Positions 11,901 to 21,850 of a stretch of 64,000 nucleotides of DNA are shown piece by piece. The stretch spans positions 8,372,109 to 8,436,108 of the forward strand of contig NC_088325.1 in the NCBI RefSeq assembly GCF_910592395.1, written 5' to 3'. Under the pieces are notes generated by a model that was given only the letters and a program-made list of their open reading frames with translations, did not search any database and had not been told where the DNA came from. The translations under genes were made by a program, and so were the position numbers. The DNA is from Lineus longissimus (lineage: Eukaryota; Nemertea; Pilidiophora; Heteronemertea; Lineidae). Every line of letters starts with the position of its first letter. The first letter of the stretch is position 1.

Positions 11901-14326
11901 TCGCCAGTAGTGTAATATTGCTAGTCTAATGACAAGTAATCATCGTAGAATCTCGAAATTGCGGTCTCAGATTGTCAAATCGGTCATCTCGACTCTGCAT
12001 AACCAAAGTGAGCGTGATCAGTCGAGACGAGCGTCATCACCGACCCACTTTCATCGCCAGTAGTGTAATATTGCTATCGAATGACAACTTATCATCGCAG
12101 AATCTCAAAATTACGGTGTCAGTTTGACCCTCGGTCATCTCGACTCTGCATAACCAATGTGAGCGTGATTGGTGGCTACGAGCGCCATCACCGACCGACT
12201 TTCATCGCCAGTAATGTAATATCGCTATCGAATGACAACTGAAATTGTGGTCTCAGTTTGTCCAATAGGTCATCTCGACTCTGTATAACCAAAATGACCG
12301 TGATCAGTCGCGACGAGCGCCATCGCAGACTGACTTTCATCGCCAGTAGTGAAATATTGCTATCGAATGACAACTAATCATCGCAGAATCTCGAAATTGC
12401 GGTCTCTGTTTGACCATAGGTCATTTCGACACTGCACAACCAATGTGAGCGTGATTACTCTGTATAACCAAAGTGAGCATGATCAGTCACGACGAGCGCC
12501 ATCGCCCACCGACTTTCATCGCCAGTAATGTAATATCGCTATCGTATGACAACTTATCATCGCAGAATCTCAAAATTACGGTCTCAGTTTGACCATCGGT
12601 CATCTCAACTCTGCAGTAGCGTAATATTGCTAGTCTAATGAAAACTGATCATCGCAGAATCTCGAAATTGCGGTCTCAGTTTGACCATATGTCATTTCGA
12701 CTCTGCATAACCAATGTGAGCGTGATTGGACGCGACGAGCGCCATCGCCGACCGACTTTCATCGCCAGTAGTGTAATATTGCTAGTCTAATGACAACTAA
12801 TCATCGCAGAATCTCAAAATTGCGGTCTCAGCTTGACCATAGGTCATTTTCGACTCTGCATAACCAAAGTGAGCGTGATCGGTCACGACGAGCGTCATCG
12901 CTGACCGATTTTCATCGCCGGTAGTGTAATATTGCTAGTCGAATGACAACTAATCAACGCAGAATCTCGAAATTGCGGTCTCAGTTTGACCATAGGTCAT
13001 CTCGACTCTGCATAACCAATGTGAGCGTAATTGGACGTGACGAGCGCCATCGCCGACCGACTTTCATCGCCAGTAGTGTAATATTGCTAGTCTTATGACA
13101 AGTAATCATCGTAGAATCTCGAAATTGCGGTCTCAGATTGTCAAATCGGTCATCTCGACTCTATATAACCAAATTGAGCGTGATCGGTCGCGACGAACGC
13201 TATCGCCAACCGACTTTTATCGCCAGTAATGTAATATTGCTATCAAATGACAACTTATCATCGCAGAATATCGAAATTGTGGTCTCAGTTTGTCCAATCG
13301 GTCATCTCGACTCTGCATAACCAAAATGAGCGTGATCAGTCGCGACGAGCGCCATCGCCGACCGACTTTCATCGCCAGTAGTGTAATATCGCTATTGAAT
13401 GATAACTAGTCATAGCAGAATCTCGAAATTGCGGTCTCTGTTTGACCATAGGTCATTTCCACTCTGCATAACAAATGTGAGCGTGATTGGACGCGACGAG
13501 CGCCATCGCCGACCGACTTTCATCGCCAGTAGCGTAATATTACTAGTCTAATGACAACTTATCATCGCAGAATATTGAAATTGTGGTCTCAGTTTGTCCA
13601 ATCGGTCATCTCGTCTCTGTATAACCAAAATGAGCGTGATCAGTCGCGACGAGCGCCATCGCCAACCGACTTTCATCGCCAGTATTGTATTATCGCTATT
13701 GAACGACAACTTATCATCGAAGAATCTCGAAATTGCGGTCTCAGTTTGTCCAATCGTTCATCTCAACTCTGTACAACCAAAATGAGCGTGATCGGTTGCG
13801 ACGAGCGTCATCGACGACCGATTTTCATCGCCAGTAGTGTAATATCGCTAGTCAATGACAACTAATCATCGCAGAATCTCGAAATTGCGGCCTCAGTTTG
13901 TCCAATCGAGCATCGCGACTATGTATAACCAAATTGAGCGTGATCTGTCACGACGAGCACCATTGCCGACCGACTTTCATTGCCTGTAGTGTAATATTGC
14001 TGGTCTAATGACAAGTAATCATCGCAGAATCTCGAAATTGCTGTCTCAGATTGTCAAATCGGTCATGTCGACTCTGTATAACAAAAATGAGCGTGATCGG
14101 TCGCGATGAGCGCTTTCGCCGACCGACTTTCATCGCCAGTAGCGTAATATTTCTAGTCTAATGACAACTAATCATCGCAGAATCTCGAAATTGCGGTCTC
14201 AGTTTGACTATAGGTCATTTTGACTCTGTATAACCAAAGTGAGCGTGATCGGTCACGACGAGCGCCAACGCCGAACGACTTTTATCGCCTGTAGTGTAAT
14301 ATCGCTAGTCTAATGACAAGTAATCA
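2917..14326 (+). repeat. 152-bp satellite array, long arm (about 75 monomers)
   Basis: Tandem monomers of about 152 bp: CGAATGACAACTTATCATCG, then CAGAATCTCGAAATTGCGGT, CTCAGTTTGTCCAATCGGTC and so on to CATCGCCAGTAGTGTAATAT. At least three monomer flavours alternate, distinguished by GTTTGTCCAATCGGTCATCT, GTTTGACCATAGGTCATTTC and GACTGTCAAATCGGTCATGT. Larger blocks are duplicated within the array: about 7830-8720 recurs 5,127 bp downstream, and 9785-10400 recurs about 2,573 bp downstream. The array runs straight into the assembly gap, so its true length is unknown. The roughly 60-residue open frames inside monomers are by-products of the repeat. Confidence 0.93.
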
Positions 14327-14426
14327 NNNNNNNNNNNNNNNNNNNNNNNNNNNNNNNNNNNNNNNNNNNNNNNNNNNNNNNNNNNNNNNNNNNNNNNNNN
14401 NNNNNNNNNNNNNNNNNNNNNNNNNN
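14327..14426. other. Assembly gap, 100 N
   Basis: Exactly 100 N, a conventional length for a gap of unknown size. It sits at the edge of the satellite array, as expected where a tandem array could not be assembled through. Confidence 0.98.
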
Positions 14427-14539
14427 GGGCCAATTTTTCGGGTAACGGGCGAAGCCACCCTTCTCGGATGAAAGGGATATTTCCGGCGTAAACCCGAAGC
14501 CAATTCGGTTTCCAACCGTGAGCCCGTTTTTGATGATAG

Positions 14540-15658
14540 TCATTTGATGTTCTTGATGCCGATCATCGACCGCTTACCTCCAGTCGGGATTTTACCGGGC
14601 AAGGTCGGTTTTCGGACGCCCTGCTCCGGACCGTTTAAATCGATTTTCTCTCGCTGAAGACGAGCCTCATTCTCACGTTCTTTCTCGGTTTTAGGGAATA
14701 TTTCAAGCTGCCTTAGTTCTCTTGGCAACCGAGAAACAAACAGGCATTTCCCGAGGATCTTATCATTACTTTTAAATTTAAGTTCTCTCTCGGCGCACCC
14801 AAAACATTGCCCTTTTTCCCCTTCATTCTCGTAAACTCGTTGAGCTTTGAGTACGAGAGCAAAAATCTTTTTGGTCAGATCTTTGGCGGACTGAACCTCC
14901 GCATCAAACGCGGCCCTATCTAACATTGTATAGTTTATGTCTTTGGTATAGTCTTCTACTGCCGAGTGCACAATTGTGCGAAATTCTTTAACTTTTATTA
15001 GGGCCTCATCCATGAATTGTGTTGCCTTTTCGCCAAGAGCGATAGCCTCTTGTTTTCGGGCGTACTCGCTTTCTAGGCACTGAGCCTTATTGACGCGTTT
15101 CGCGTACTCTGAAGAGCGTACGAAAACCTTGTGTTGAACTTCTTTTTCTAAAATTAGCTCAATAAAATGTTCAAAGCCTGCGTGAAAATATTCCCTAAAA
15201 TTAGCCCGTCCCGTTTCATTTGTTAGATTAGAATATAAAAATGAGTAGTGATTGGAAAGAAACCGAGTCACGTTGAGTTCAGCCTTGGATAGTGCTAGGT
15301 TAGTACGAGCCCGGAGACGATGAAATAAGGTCCCCTCCTCTGCAGAGTCCGCCTCTTGGCATAAGAAACTGTTGAAGTCTGCTCGCTCGCCCTGCTCGCT
15401 GTTATCATCCTCGCTAGTGCTGGGTGGATCCGTATCAAACGATGTATTTGAGACGACTTCCTGTGGTGTGGCCACCCCACATCCCTGCACTTGTATAACG
15501 GGCGAGGAACATTTTCTGCGCGAGGGTTGCTGACCCTCTCGATACTTCTTCTTCTTTGATTGAGAGGATTCTTTATCACGCACTCGGTTTTTCGTTGAAG
15601 CCCGATGCTCATTTCTTTCGGGTTTAGTTTTCTTATTTTTCGTCGACGGGGTACAGAC
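14540..15658 (-). CDS. Unknown gene, terminal coding exon (C)
   Basis: Open for 372 codons after a clean acceptor (gattctgcag) and ending at a stop at 14540. The first 110 residues are basic and low-complexity (KNKKTKPERNE, SQSKKKKYREGQQ), followed by an acidic patch (DDNSEQGERADF). The remaining 260 residues look largely helical, with coiled-coil character (EYARKQEAIALGEKATQF) and one CxxC (CFGCAERE). The C-terminus is basic. The exon starts in phase 0, matching the phase-0 ends of exons B (15872-16189) and A (16346-16693). I do not recognise the family. The basic stretches suggest a nuclear protein, which is inference. Confidence 0.6.
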   Translation of the reverse strand, partial: VCTPSTKNKKTKPERNEHRASTKNRVRDKESSQSKKKKYREGQQPSRRKCSSPVIQVQGCGVATPQEVVSNTSFDTDPPSTSEDDNSEQGERADFNSFLCQEADSAEEGTLFHRLRARTNLALSKAELNVTRFLSNHYSFLYSNLTNETGRANFREYFHAGFEHFIELILEKEVQHKVFVRSSEYAKRVNKAQCLESEYARKQEAIALGEKATQFMDEALIKVKEFRTIVHSAVEDYTKDINYTMLDRAAFDAEVQSAKDLTKKIFALVLKAQRVYENEGEKGQCFGCAERELKFKSNDKILGKCLFVSRLPRELRQLEIFPKTEKERENEARLQREKIDLNGPEQGVRKPTLPGKIPTGGKRSMIGIKNIK

Positions 15659-15871
15659 CTGCAGAATCAAGCAACAACAAAAAACATGATAGAATATAAG
15701 AAAATGATATTGTATTAACAAAACAGAAATCTATATGTTGAAAGGTGTATCTTCTGTTTGCCGATTTTATTTAAGTTCAAACGGATCTACGGGGGCATAC
15801 CCGGTTTTGAAATCAAGAACGAATATTATTTGAGTTTAGCAGCGTAAAAACGGAATTTGGCCTATACTCAC

Positions 15872-16189
15872 TTGAAGATGAGATTCACCGCCGTCGACGA
15901 TACTGCAGACGACTGGCGACGGTGATGGAGCGCACGGTCGTTCCTTCTCCGCTTGCTGCGAATCTGCGTGTTGGGCCTTAGCCTGAGGGAGATGTTTCGT
16001 CTCCGAGTTTGTGAATCGCCCTTCACCATCTTCTTCAACAATATGATGTTGCTCTACTCTCCTAGCCCTTTTGGCCTTTTTCTTTTTCTGATGATGAACA
16101 TCATTTGTACCGACTGGGGCGGGGGTGGTGGCTACTTCCTTTAAAGCAATGGTCGGTCCTTCCTCGAGACACAGCACTCGCGGCACTGT
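15872..16189 (-). CDS. Unknown gene, internal exon B
   Basis: Acceptor ttcattttacag and donor gtgagtat flank a 318-bp open exon (106 codons, phase 0 at both ends). The residues are charged and low-complexity, with KKKKAKRARR and an acidic EEDGEGRF. The exon ends SHLQ, exactly as exon A does, and shares its layout of a Lys/Arg run followed by a Ser/Pro-rich stretch. This suggests the two exons arose by duplication. The intron to exon C is 213 bp. Confidence 0.6.
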
Positions 16190-16345
16190 CTGTAAAATGA
16201 AATAAAAGATTATAGTTGTTAAGATATTTTCATCCCCGCGCGCAAGAAAGAACAAAAAAAGCAGCGTTAAGGGCTGTGCGACGCATACTGAATGCTTAAT
16301 ACTACAGGTTCCTACCAAAATAATGGAGAAGGCCCGCATACTCAC

Positions 16346-16693
16346 TTGAAGATGTGATCCCTCGACTGTACATAGGACGGACTGATGATCATGGTCCTTT
16401 CTTCGCTTTTTCTTCTTTTTTTTCTGTGGCTGAGCATCCGGCGCACTAATTGTAGCGAGGGCTGGGGTTTCTTTAGCATTCATGGTCGCGGGGTCCTCCG
16501 CGGGCCGCCGTTCGTCGTTTAAATCATCTTCATCTGCCTCATCATCATCGTCTCCACCATCCCTTTTACGTTTTTGGATCGATTCTCGCCGAGTACCGCT
16601 TGTAGGGGCCGGTATCAGGACGGGGGCTGCTTCTTCGGTCCTCGCGCCTTGATTGATGACCGAGTCGTCTTCGGAGCACACTTGTGCAACAGA
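16346..16693 (-). CDS. Unknown gene, internal exon A
   Basis: A 348-bp open exon (116 codons, phase 0 at both ends) between acceptor tcaatttgcag and donor gtgagtatgc. It encodes an acidic run (DGGDDDDEADEDDLNDE) and a basic run (KKKKKKRRKDHD), and ends SHLQ like exon B. Composition points to a disordered, probably nuclear segment. The upstream partner is unresolved: among candidate exons, the one at 17769-17896 ends in the compatible phase 0. Confidence 0.55.
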
Positions 16694-16743
16694 CTGCAAA
16701 TTGAAATGAATCGAGATTCAGCTTCGCCGTAATGTCTGCAAAA

Positions 16744-17486
16744 TTAAAAAAGTTTTCTCGATAAAAGCCTGATTAAGTTTAAGCTACTCCCGTTTACAGT
16801 CCCAGATAAAGCGGCATTATTGAAAAATCGAATAATTGCTGTAGACTTTTTGTCTCCAGAGGCCGAGTGATTATGATGACGTTGTAAAAAATATATACCT
16901 CTTAGTAAGTCCGGGATTTCCGAGGCGAATGGGCGTTGAATAAACACTAAAATTCCTGTTTCGGCGGTAAATTCGTGAAAAAATTCCTCGAGAGCTAGTA
17001 ATACTGCATCTTCTCTAGATTTCACAAAAACCCTGATCAACTGTTTAAACCACACTGCTTGTGGTGAATTCTTCTCAAAACTCAAACCTCCTTGTATCAG
17101 TTTAAAAACGGCATCTCTCGATTTGAATCGGATTTTTTCACAAATTGTCGTTTTTGGGGCATCCTTCATACGTTCAGAAAAACAAGACACCCTAGCTTCG
17201 ACGAATCGTAAAATCCACTTGAATCCTGGTCCGAGCAACCAATACTCAAAATCTTTGATAATATAGATTGACAGAAACCCTGATTTTGAAACACCGATAG
17301 TGAAATCGATGAATTGGCGAAAAGCCCACCCGTTTGAAAGTTTTACTCGAGAGATAAGTCGCTTATTTCCGAAAACATTTTCTAAGTCTACGCACAACTC
17401 CCGTCCGGGTGGCTTATCGAAATTTATAAGCGTTTGTCCGAGTTTGCAGTTAATTATTGATTTAAGAATGAAAAAACTCATCTTTT
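16744..17486 (-). CDS. Unknown ORF, possible alternative terminal exon (E)
   Basis: Open for 247 codons after an acceptor (gatttttcag) in phase 1, ending at a stop at 16744. The candidate exon at 17561-17635 ends in phase 1 and joins it without a stop. The protein is mixed and globular-looking (GRELCVDLENVFGNKR, SREDAVLLALEEFFHEF) with no motif I can name. It ends just 50 bp upstream of exon A, so either it is an alternative 3' end of the same gene or it is spliced from an internal donor (AGAG followed by gtatat near 16905). I cannot decide between these. Confidence 0.4.
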
Positions 17487-17560
17487 CTGAAAAATCTTAG
17501 ACCGTTCATTCTGCAAAGACTCCGCTGCATCAGTTTTCTGAGAAAAAATATTTAACTTAC

Positions 17561-17635
17561 TTGGAAGAGGAATGTTTTTTGGATTAGAACTATTCGACGA
17601 TCGATCGATCAATAGCAGCAGCAGTAGAGAAATTC
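17561..17635 (-). CDS. Candidate small exon (D), hydrophobic
   Basis: A 75-bp segment between acceptor ttttttctgcag and donor gtaagtta. Only one frame is open (phase 1 at both ends). It encodes a run of leucines followed by NSSNPKNIPLP, which looks like part of a signal or membrane segment. It joins in frame to the ORF at 16744-17486. Short, and supported by splice sites only. Confidence 0.35.
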
Positions 17636-17768
17636 CTGCAGAAAAAAAAGGTTACAATTACACCAGGAAATAAGAAGGATCCCGCAGCTTGTGAGTAGAG
17701 TATAATTTCTGCACGGAGAATAGTTTCCAAAAAAAAAGGAAAGAGGAGAAAGGTTTTGCGATACTTAC

Positions 17769-17896
17769 TCGAAAATGAAGGTCATTTACTATTAAATACA
17801 CTAGGAAGAAGAAAACACGCGGTGTGAATAATAATAATTGAAAACTGGGGACTGTGTGACTTGGCACGCGTCTAATATCCTCCAATGACACAGATT
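17769..17896 (-). CDS. Candidate exon (F), with a hydrophobic segment
   Basis: A 128-bp segment between acceptor ttttcctctcag and donor gtaagtatcg, starting in phase 1 and ending in phase 0. It encodes a hydrophobic stretch (PRVFFFLVYLIV) followed by NDLHFR at the donor, recalling the SHLQ ends of exons A and B. Phase allows splicing to exon A but not to exon D. Another donor (AACGA followed by gtaagtg, exon end 17925) lies just upstream. I could not fit it to this exon without a stop codon. Confidence 0.3.
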
Positions 17897-18229
17897 CTGA
17901 GAGGAAAAAAAATGTTTCACTTACTCGTTGTTGATACTCTTCCCTAATAAATCACATCTAACTTTCCGCAAATCAGCAGCTCCAGTAAATAACGAACGAT
18001 AAAAGTGGGGGGAAATCTTTCAGAACGTTCAACCACGCCAGAGGGAAATGAGCGAAATGAGCTCTGGGGCGTTGGTGATACTTCGGCTAGAAGAGATTAT
18101 TCTGTGACGTCCACAAAAATACCGATCACCATTGGTTTAGAGCGAGCAAAGAATCGTGTCAAGGTCTCGATCTGCATTCAGGGGCTCTTCCGAATCGTAA
18201 TTAGAGCTAATGTTCGCTTTATGTCAAAT

Positions 18230-18710
18230 AAATCATGGGTAATGGAGGATTTCATTCCCGCGAGCAAGATAAAATTGTCATCAAATGATATATTGATGAT
18301 TACGAAGCTGGGGTGTTGTTCCCTTTTGCCAATTAAATCATGTTAAATGGAGGATTTCATTCCCGCGAGCAAGATAAAATTGTCATCAAATGATATATTG
18401 ATGATTACGAAGCTGGGGTGTTGTTCCTTTTGCCAACTAAATCATGTTAAATGGAGGAACTCAAGGCCGCGAGCAAGATAAATTCGTCATCAAATGATAT
18501 ATTGATGTTTACTACAAAGGTTTGGCCAACAAAATGCGCTGTAAATGGAGAAACAAAAGGTCACGAGCAAGACGAAAACCACATCATGCTGTCTATTTCA
18601 AGCTGAAGCTGATAACAAAATGCGCTGTAAATGGAGAAACAAAAGGCCACGAGCAAGACGAAAAACACATCATGCTGTCTATTTCAAGCTGAAGCTGATC
18701 GACTAATACT
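18230..18710. repeat. Tandem repeats of about 104 bp, then about 86 bp
   Basis: Three diverged copies of a unit of about 104 bp (AAATGGAGGATTTCATTCCC, then GCGAGCAAGATAAAATTGTC), followed by two copies of a shorter related unit (AAATGGAGAAACAAAAGG, then GAGCAAGACGAAAA). The shared core AAATGGAG..CGAGCAAGA shows both belong to one family. Non-coding. Confidence 0.8.
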
Positions 18711-19296
18711 CGCTCAGATAAATGGCATAATTGTAGTACACAAAATGGTAATAAGTTAGCCATCGCTGCTCCTCGATCAAGGTCTGATATCACACAAGCA
18801 TTTCTGTGTCTCGCTCAAAAACCACAGTGTGCCTTGCACTGAAACCTGAAAATCAATAGTGCAAACCCGTGTAGATATTTCTAAATCCCACTCATATTGA
18901 CAACGCAGTATAGCCATGGAAAATGCGGTATGTGTAAAACGGGTTCGCCTTAGTGCTACATTATTTTTCGCATAGAGAGAATGTACATTGCATACGGCAG
19001 AATCAGCTCAAAGTCAAATTTGGGTGAGATGGACCATGAAGTGAGACGCGCAATGTACAGAAAAATAACCTGCATTTCTTCAGCTGTATGGGCGGAGGTA
19101 AGGGAGACAATATATCGTTGGTAGATCAGTAAGTGGAAAAGGGGAAAACATCAGTTCGGTTACCTGGAATTTCCATTTTAATGTCTTTCAGACCAACATA
19201 CATGTGTATTTTGAATGCAAATGCAACGGAAAATGGGAAGTCCATTTGCGTTTAAAATGCGTTGCAATTTTTGCGGCATTTGCATTTAAAACGTGT

Positions 19297-19432
19297 AGAA
19301 CTGATTTTTCCAAGAGTCCTGAACGGGTCCGGTCTATGAAATCCACATTTTAAAACAGAATCAAAGTGCTCCTAGATTCTGTGTTGGATTCTGCTAATTT
19401 AGACGAAAACAGTTGGATTCTGTTTTAAAGTA
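19297..19432 (+). repeat. Short repeat with internal 14-bp inverted repeat, copy 1
   Basis: Starts AGAACTGATTTTTCCAAGAG. It contains TTTAAAACAGAATC and its exact reverse complement GATTCTGTTTTAAA, so the end can fold back. A second direct copy lies at 19909-20022, on the other side of the viral-type remnant. Confidence 0.75.
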
Positions 19433-19778
19433 CGGGGAACTAAAGGTGGATTTTACCGCCAAAAATTTGGTGACTGGATACATGACGCTCTTTCGGGGGA
19501 GGAAGTTGTGGCCGGCCAACAAGAGCAACGACATATCACTAGACGACTATGTGGATGGATATGCCTTGTACGTCTTCAATTTAGCGCCGGATGACGCGGG
19601 ATCGAGTGCTTTTCAACTCGCAAAAAATGGTGATGTCGGAGTGGAAATCAAGCTATCCACGGCCACCACCGAAACAGTGAATCTCATAGTTTTATACGAA
19701 TACGATTCTTTCGTGGAAATTGATGCCGATCAAAACGTGTATTACAGTCACGGCGGGGTGAAAGGAGCAGGAAAATAA
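19433..19778 (+). pseudogene. Capsid-protein C-terminal remnant, F54H12.2-like (Polinton/Maverick type)
   Basis: About 115 codons ending in a stop match, from memory, the C-terminal part of the F54H12.2-like family: a YMTLF segment, then ISLDDYVDGYALYVFNL, an F-L-x-K-x-G stretch, and a final EYDSFVEIDADQNV. I associate the family with the major capsid protein of Polinton/Maverick and adinto-like elements. The N-terminal three quarters are absent; the sequence upstream is a short repeat, not capsid coding. It is therefore an old fragment, unlikely to make a working protein. The following fragment has the gene order expected of such elements. Confidence 0.6.
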
Positions 19779-19780
19779 AT

Positions 19781-19908
19781 ATGAACAAACACGAACTGAA
19801 CGTTTTAATGAAAAGACACCCGGGGACACGAAACATTTACCAAGGCGGTGTCAAGTGATACTATAAAGGTGAAGGAGAACTTTTGAATTTACGTTGTTTT
19901 TACCGGCC
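19781..19908 (+). pseudogene. Probable N-terminal fragment of an adenain-type cysteine protease
   Basis: An ATG three bases after the capsid stop opens MNKHELNVLMKRHPGTRNIY. This resembles the start of the small cysteine (adenain-like) proteases of Polinton-type elements, which begin with a short helix and a stretch of the form R-x-P-x-x-x-x-x-x-x-G. The frame breaks after about 25 codons, and the homology stops where the second short repeat begins, before any catalytic residue. The call depends largely on position next to the capsid fragment. Confidence 0.4.
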
Positions 19909-20022
19909 AGAACTGATTTTTCCAAGAGTCCTGAACGAGTCCGGTCTATGAAATCCACATTTTAAAACAGAATCAAAGTGCTCCTAGATTCTGTGTAAAA
20001 CAGTTGGATTCTGTTTTAAAGT
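19909..20022 (+). repeat. Short repeat with internal 14-bp inverted repeat, copy 2
   Basis: Same sequence as 19297-19432 apart from a few substitutions and a deletion of about 22 bp before the final fold-back. The two copies in the same orientation bracket the capsid/protease remnant. Confidence 0.75.
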
Positions 20023-21850
20023 GTGATTTTCATATACTACTGAAGTGATATTTTCGTCTTCTAATTATTCATAGATAGATATTTTGGACATGTAAAGTGA
20101 GCATCAAAATGAGCCATGTGGATTCTTTGTTCTCCACCACATATGTACTTCATATCTTAATTCATTAGTATAACCTTTGACAAGTGGCTTAACTGGTTAC
20201 TATAAGACCATTCTTGAGCTTGATACAAGTATATCACACCTTTGGTGTTATATAGATGATTTTATATCTTTAGGACGTTAGTTTCTTATACCCTGTCTCT
20301 GGAGATAGGTTTAGCTTTAGCTTTAGGATTTCTTTCCTTTCATTCTGATCTGTGAACTCAAGATAAGTGTTGCATCTTCTTTTAGTCTTTTACGGCATCA
20401 ACGACATACATAAGGAGTTAGAAATATTTGTAAGACAGAGAACGAAGAAAGATTTATCAATAAAGATGCCCGTATATCATATAAAGAGTGTTTATTCATC
20501 AGAACGATTGGTCCACCACCTGGGGCGGCTTGATTCCGTACAGAGTCCATGGCAGAATCTACAGGAGGCAAACTTTATCCCTTAAGACCGTTACACCGTA
20601 GGCAGTCAGTTTTAGTTTAAAATGTTACCTTTTTAAGACAACAATAAGATGCACACTGCAACGTGTCAACCATGTTATTGTTAACGATTGCTCCACTTGA
20701 CTCTACACCATCCCGTCGGCGACTCCCGTCGACCTGCACGCGGCAATTGAACTTCCGTCGCCTAAAGGCTTGTTGTAATTTGCTTCATGAAAGATGATTT
20801 AGTTCCGGGATCACCGCTTTTTAAAAGTGATTGCTGTGTTGAGAACCCCAAACTTAACCTTGAACAACCTATGGCAACACAGGACTCTTTTAAGCGCGTA
20901 TAAGCCGATGGCCTTTCTGCGAAGCGCTATTGTAGTTAACGTGCATACGTACCCATTGTAAACAATGTTTCTCATGTCCATGGATTCGATTCAAATGGCT
21001 TAAATTTGACTTAAAATGGCCACTAAAAGAGATAAACGCGCGAATGAAGCAACTCGACTATTCTTCTCCGAGAGAGAACCACATGAATCTTCGCACTGTT
21101 TTTTAATCAAACTTCAATTTCAGGGGGGTTCGGGGGTCCCCCCGACATAGGGATAATGTCGATAATCTCAATCAAGGCCCCTTTCGTCCTCCGGTGTTCC
21201 AGCGAGAAGAGATTTAGTTTTTTTAGCCTTTGCATGTAACATTAAGTGCTTGATTTTGATGGAATCCATTTCGTAATGAGTCACAATATGCTAATGTGTT
21301 CCACTATATTGTTCAATGGGAGGTTTGAAATAAATAAAGTTGTATTGTCTACAAGTATTGTTACTTCCTTATCCTTTTCTGTTTTATTGTAAGATATAGC
21401 AGAGACAATGTTTTTGGGGTGTTTCAAACAGTTTTTTTTTATATCACTTTTTTTCAGCAACTACCTATTTGTTTCAAGCTAAATTTCTGACATCAAAATG
21501 TGCACCGTATTTGGAAGGCAAACAAACGCTTGGGATAGCTAAATTCCAAGAGTGTTGCACATCCTTTCAAAAGGCAGGTATAGGGTTGAGAGTCCACAGG
21601 TTTTTTCCAGAAAATCACCAGCCATTTTCTTACTGTTATATGATTCTTAAAAACATAACGTGCGTCACGTGTGTCTGTCAACTGAAAATGGGTCATATGA
21701 ACCCTGTAATGTATCGTATAACTGAAGACAGAGCAAAGAATCCCACAGCACCATGGAAACGAAGTCACCAAAATCTGCAGGTAAGAAATTTTGATGCAAT
21801 TACATCTCAATAAATCCACTAAAAAACATTTTCAAATCTTAATAGTTCAC
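20023..21850. other. Gene-poor stretch
   Basis: No coding region, repeat array or RNA gene recognised. Short open frames lack splice sites or family motifs. Confidence 0.4.

Noticed and set aside
8011-13785. Recurring open frames of about 60 residues (MSNRSSRLCITKM type)
   Set aside because: They repeat because the satellite monomer repeats. Monomer length near 152 bp breaks the frame every unit, and frames exist on both strands.
2917-14326. CRISPR-like appearance of regularly repeated sequence
   Set aside because: Units are contiguous tandem monomers with no spacers, in a eukaryotic genome.
15953-16144. Plus-strand open frame of 63 codons
   Set aside because: Antisense to exon B of the minus-strand gene, with no independent support.
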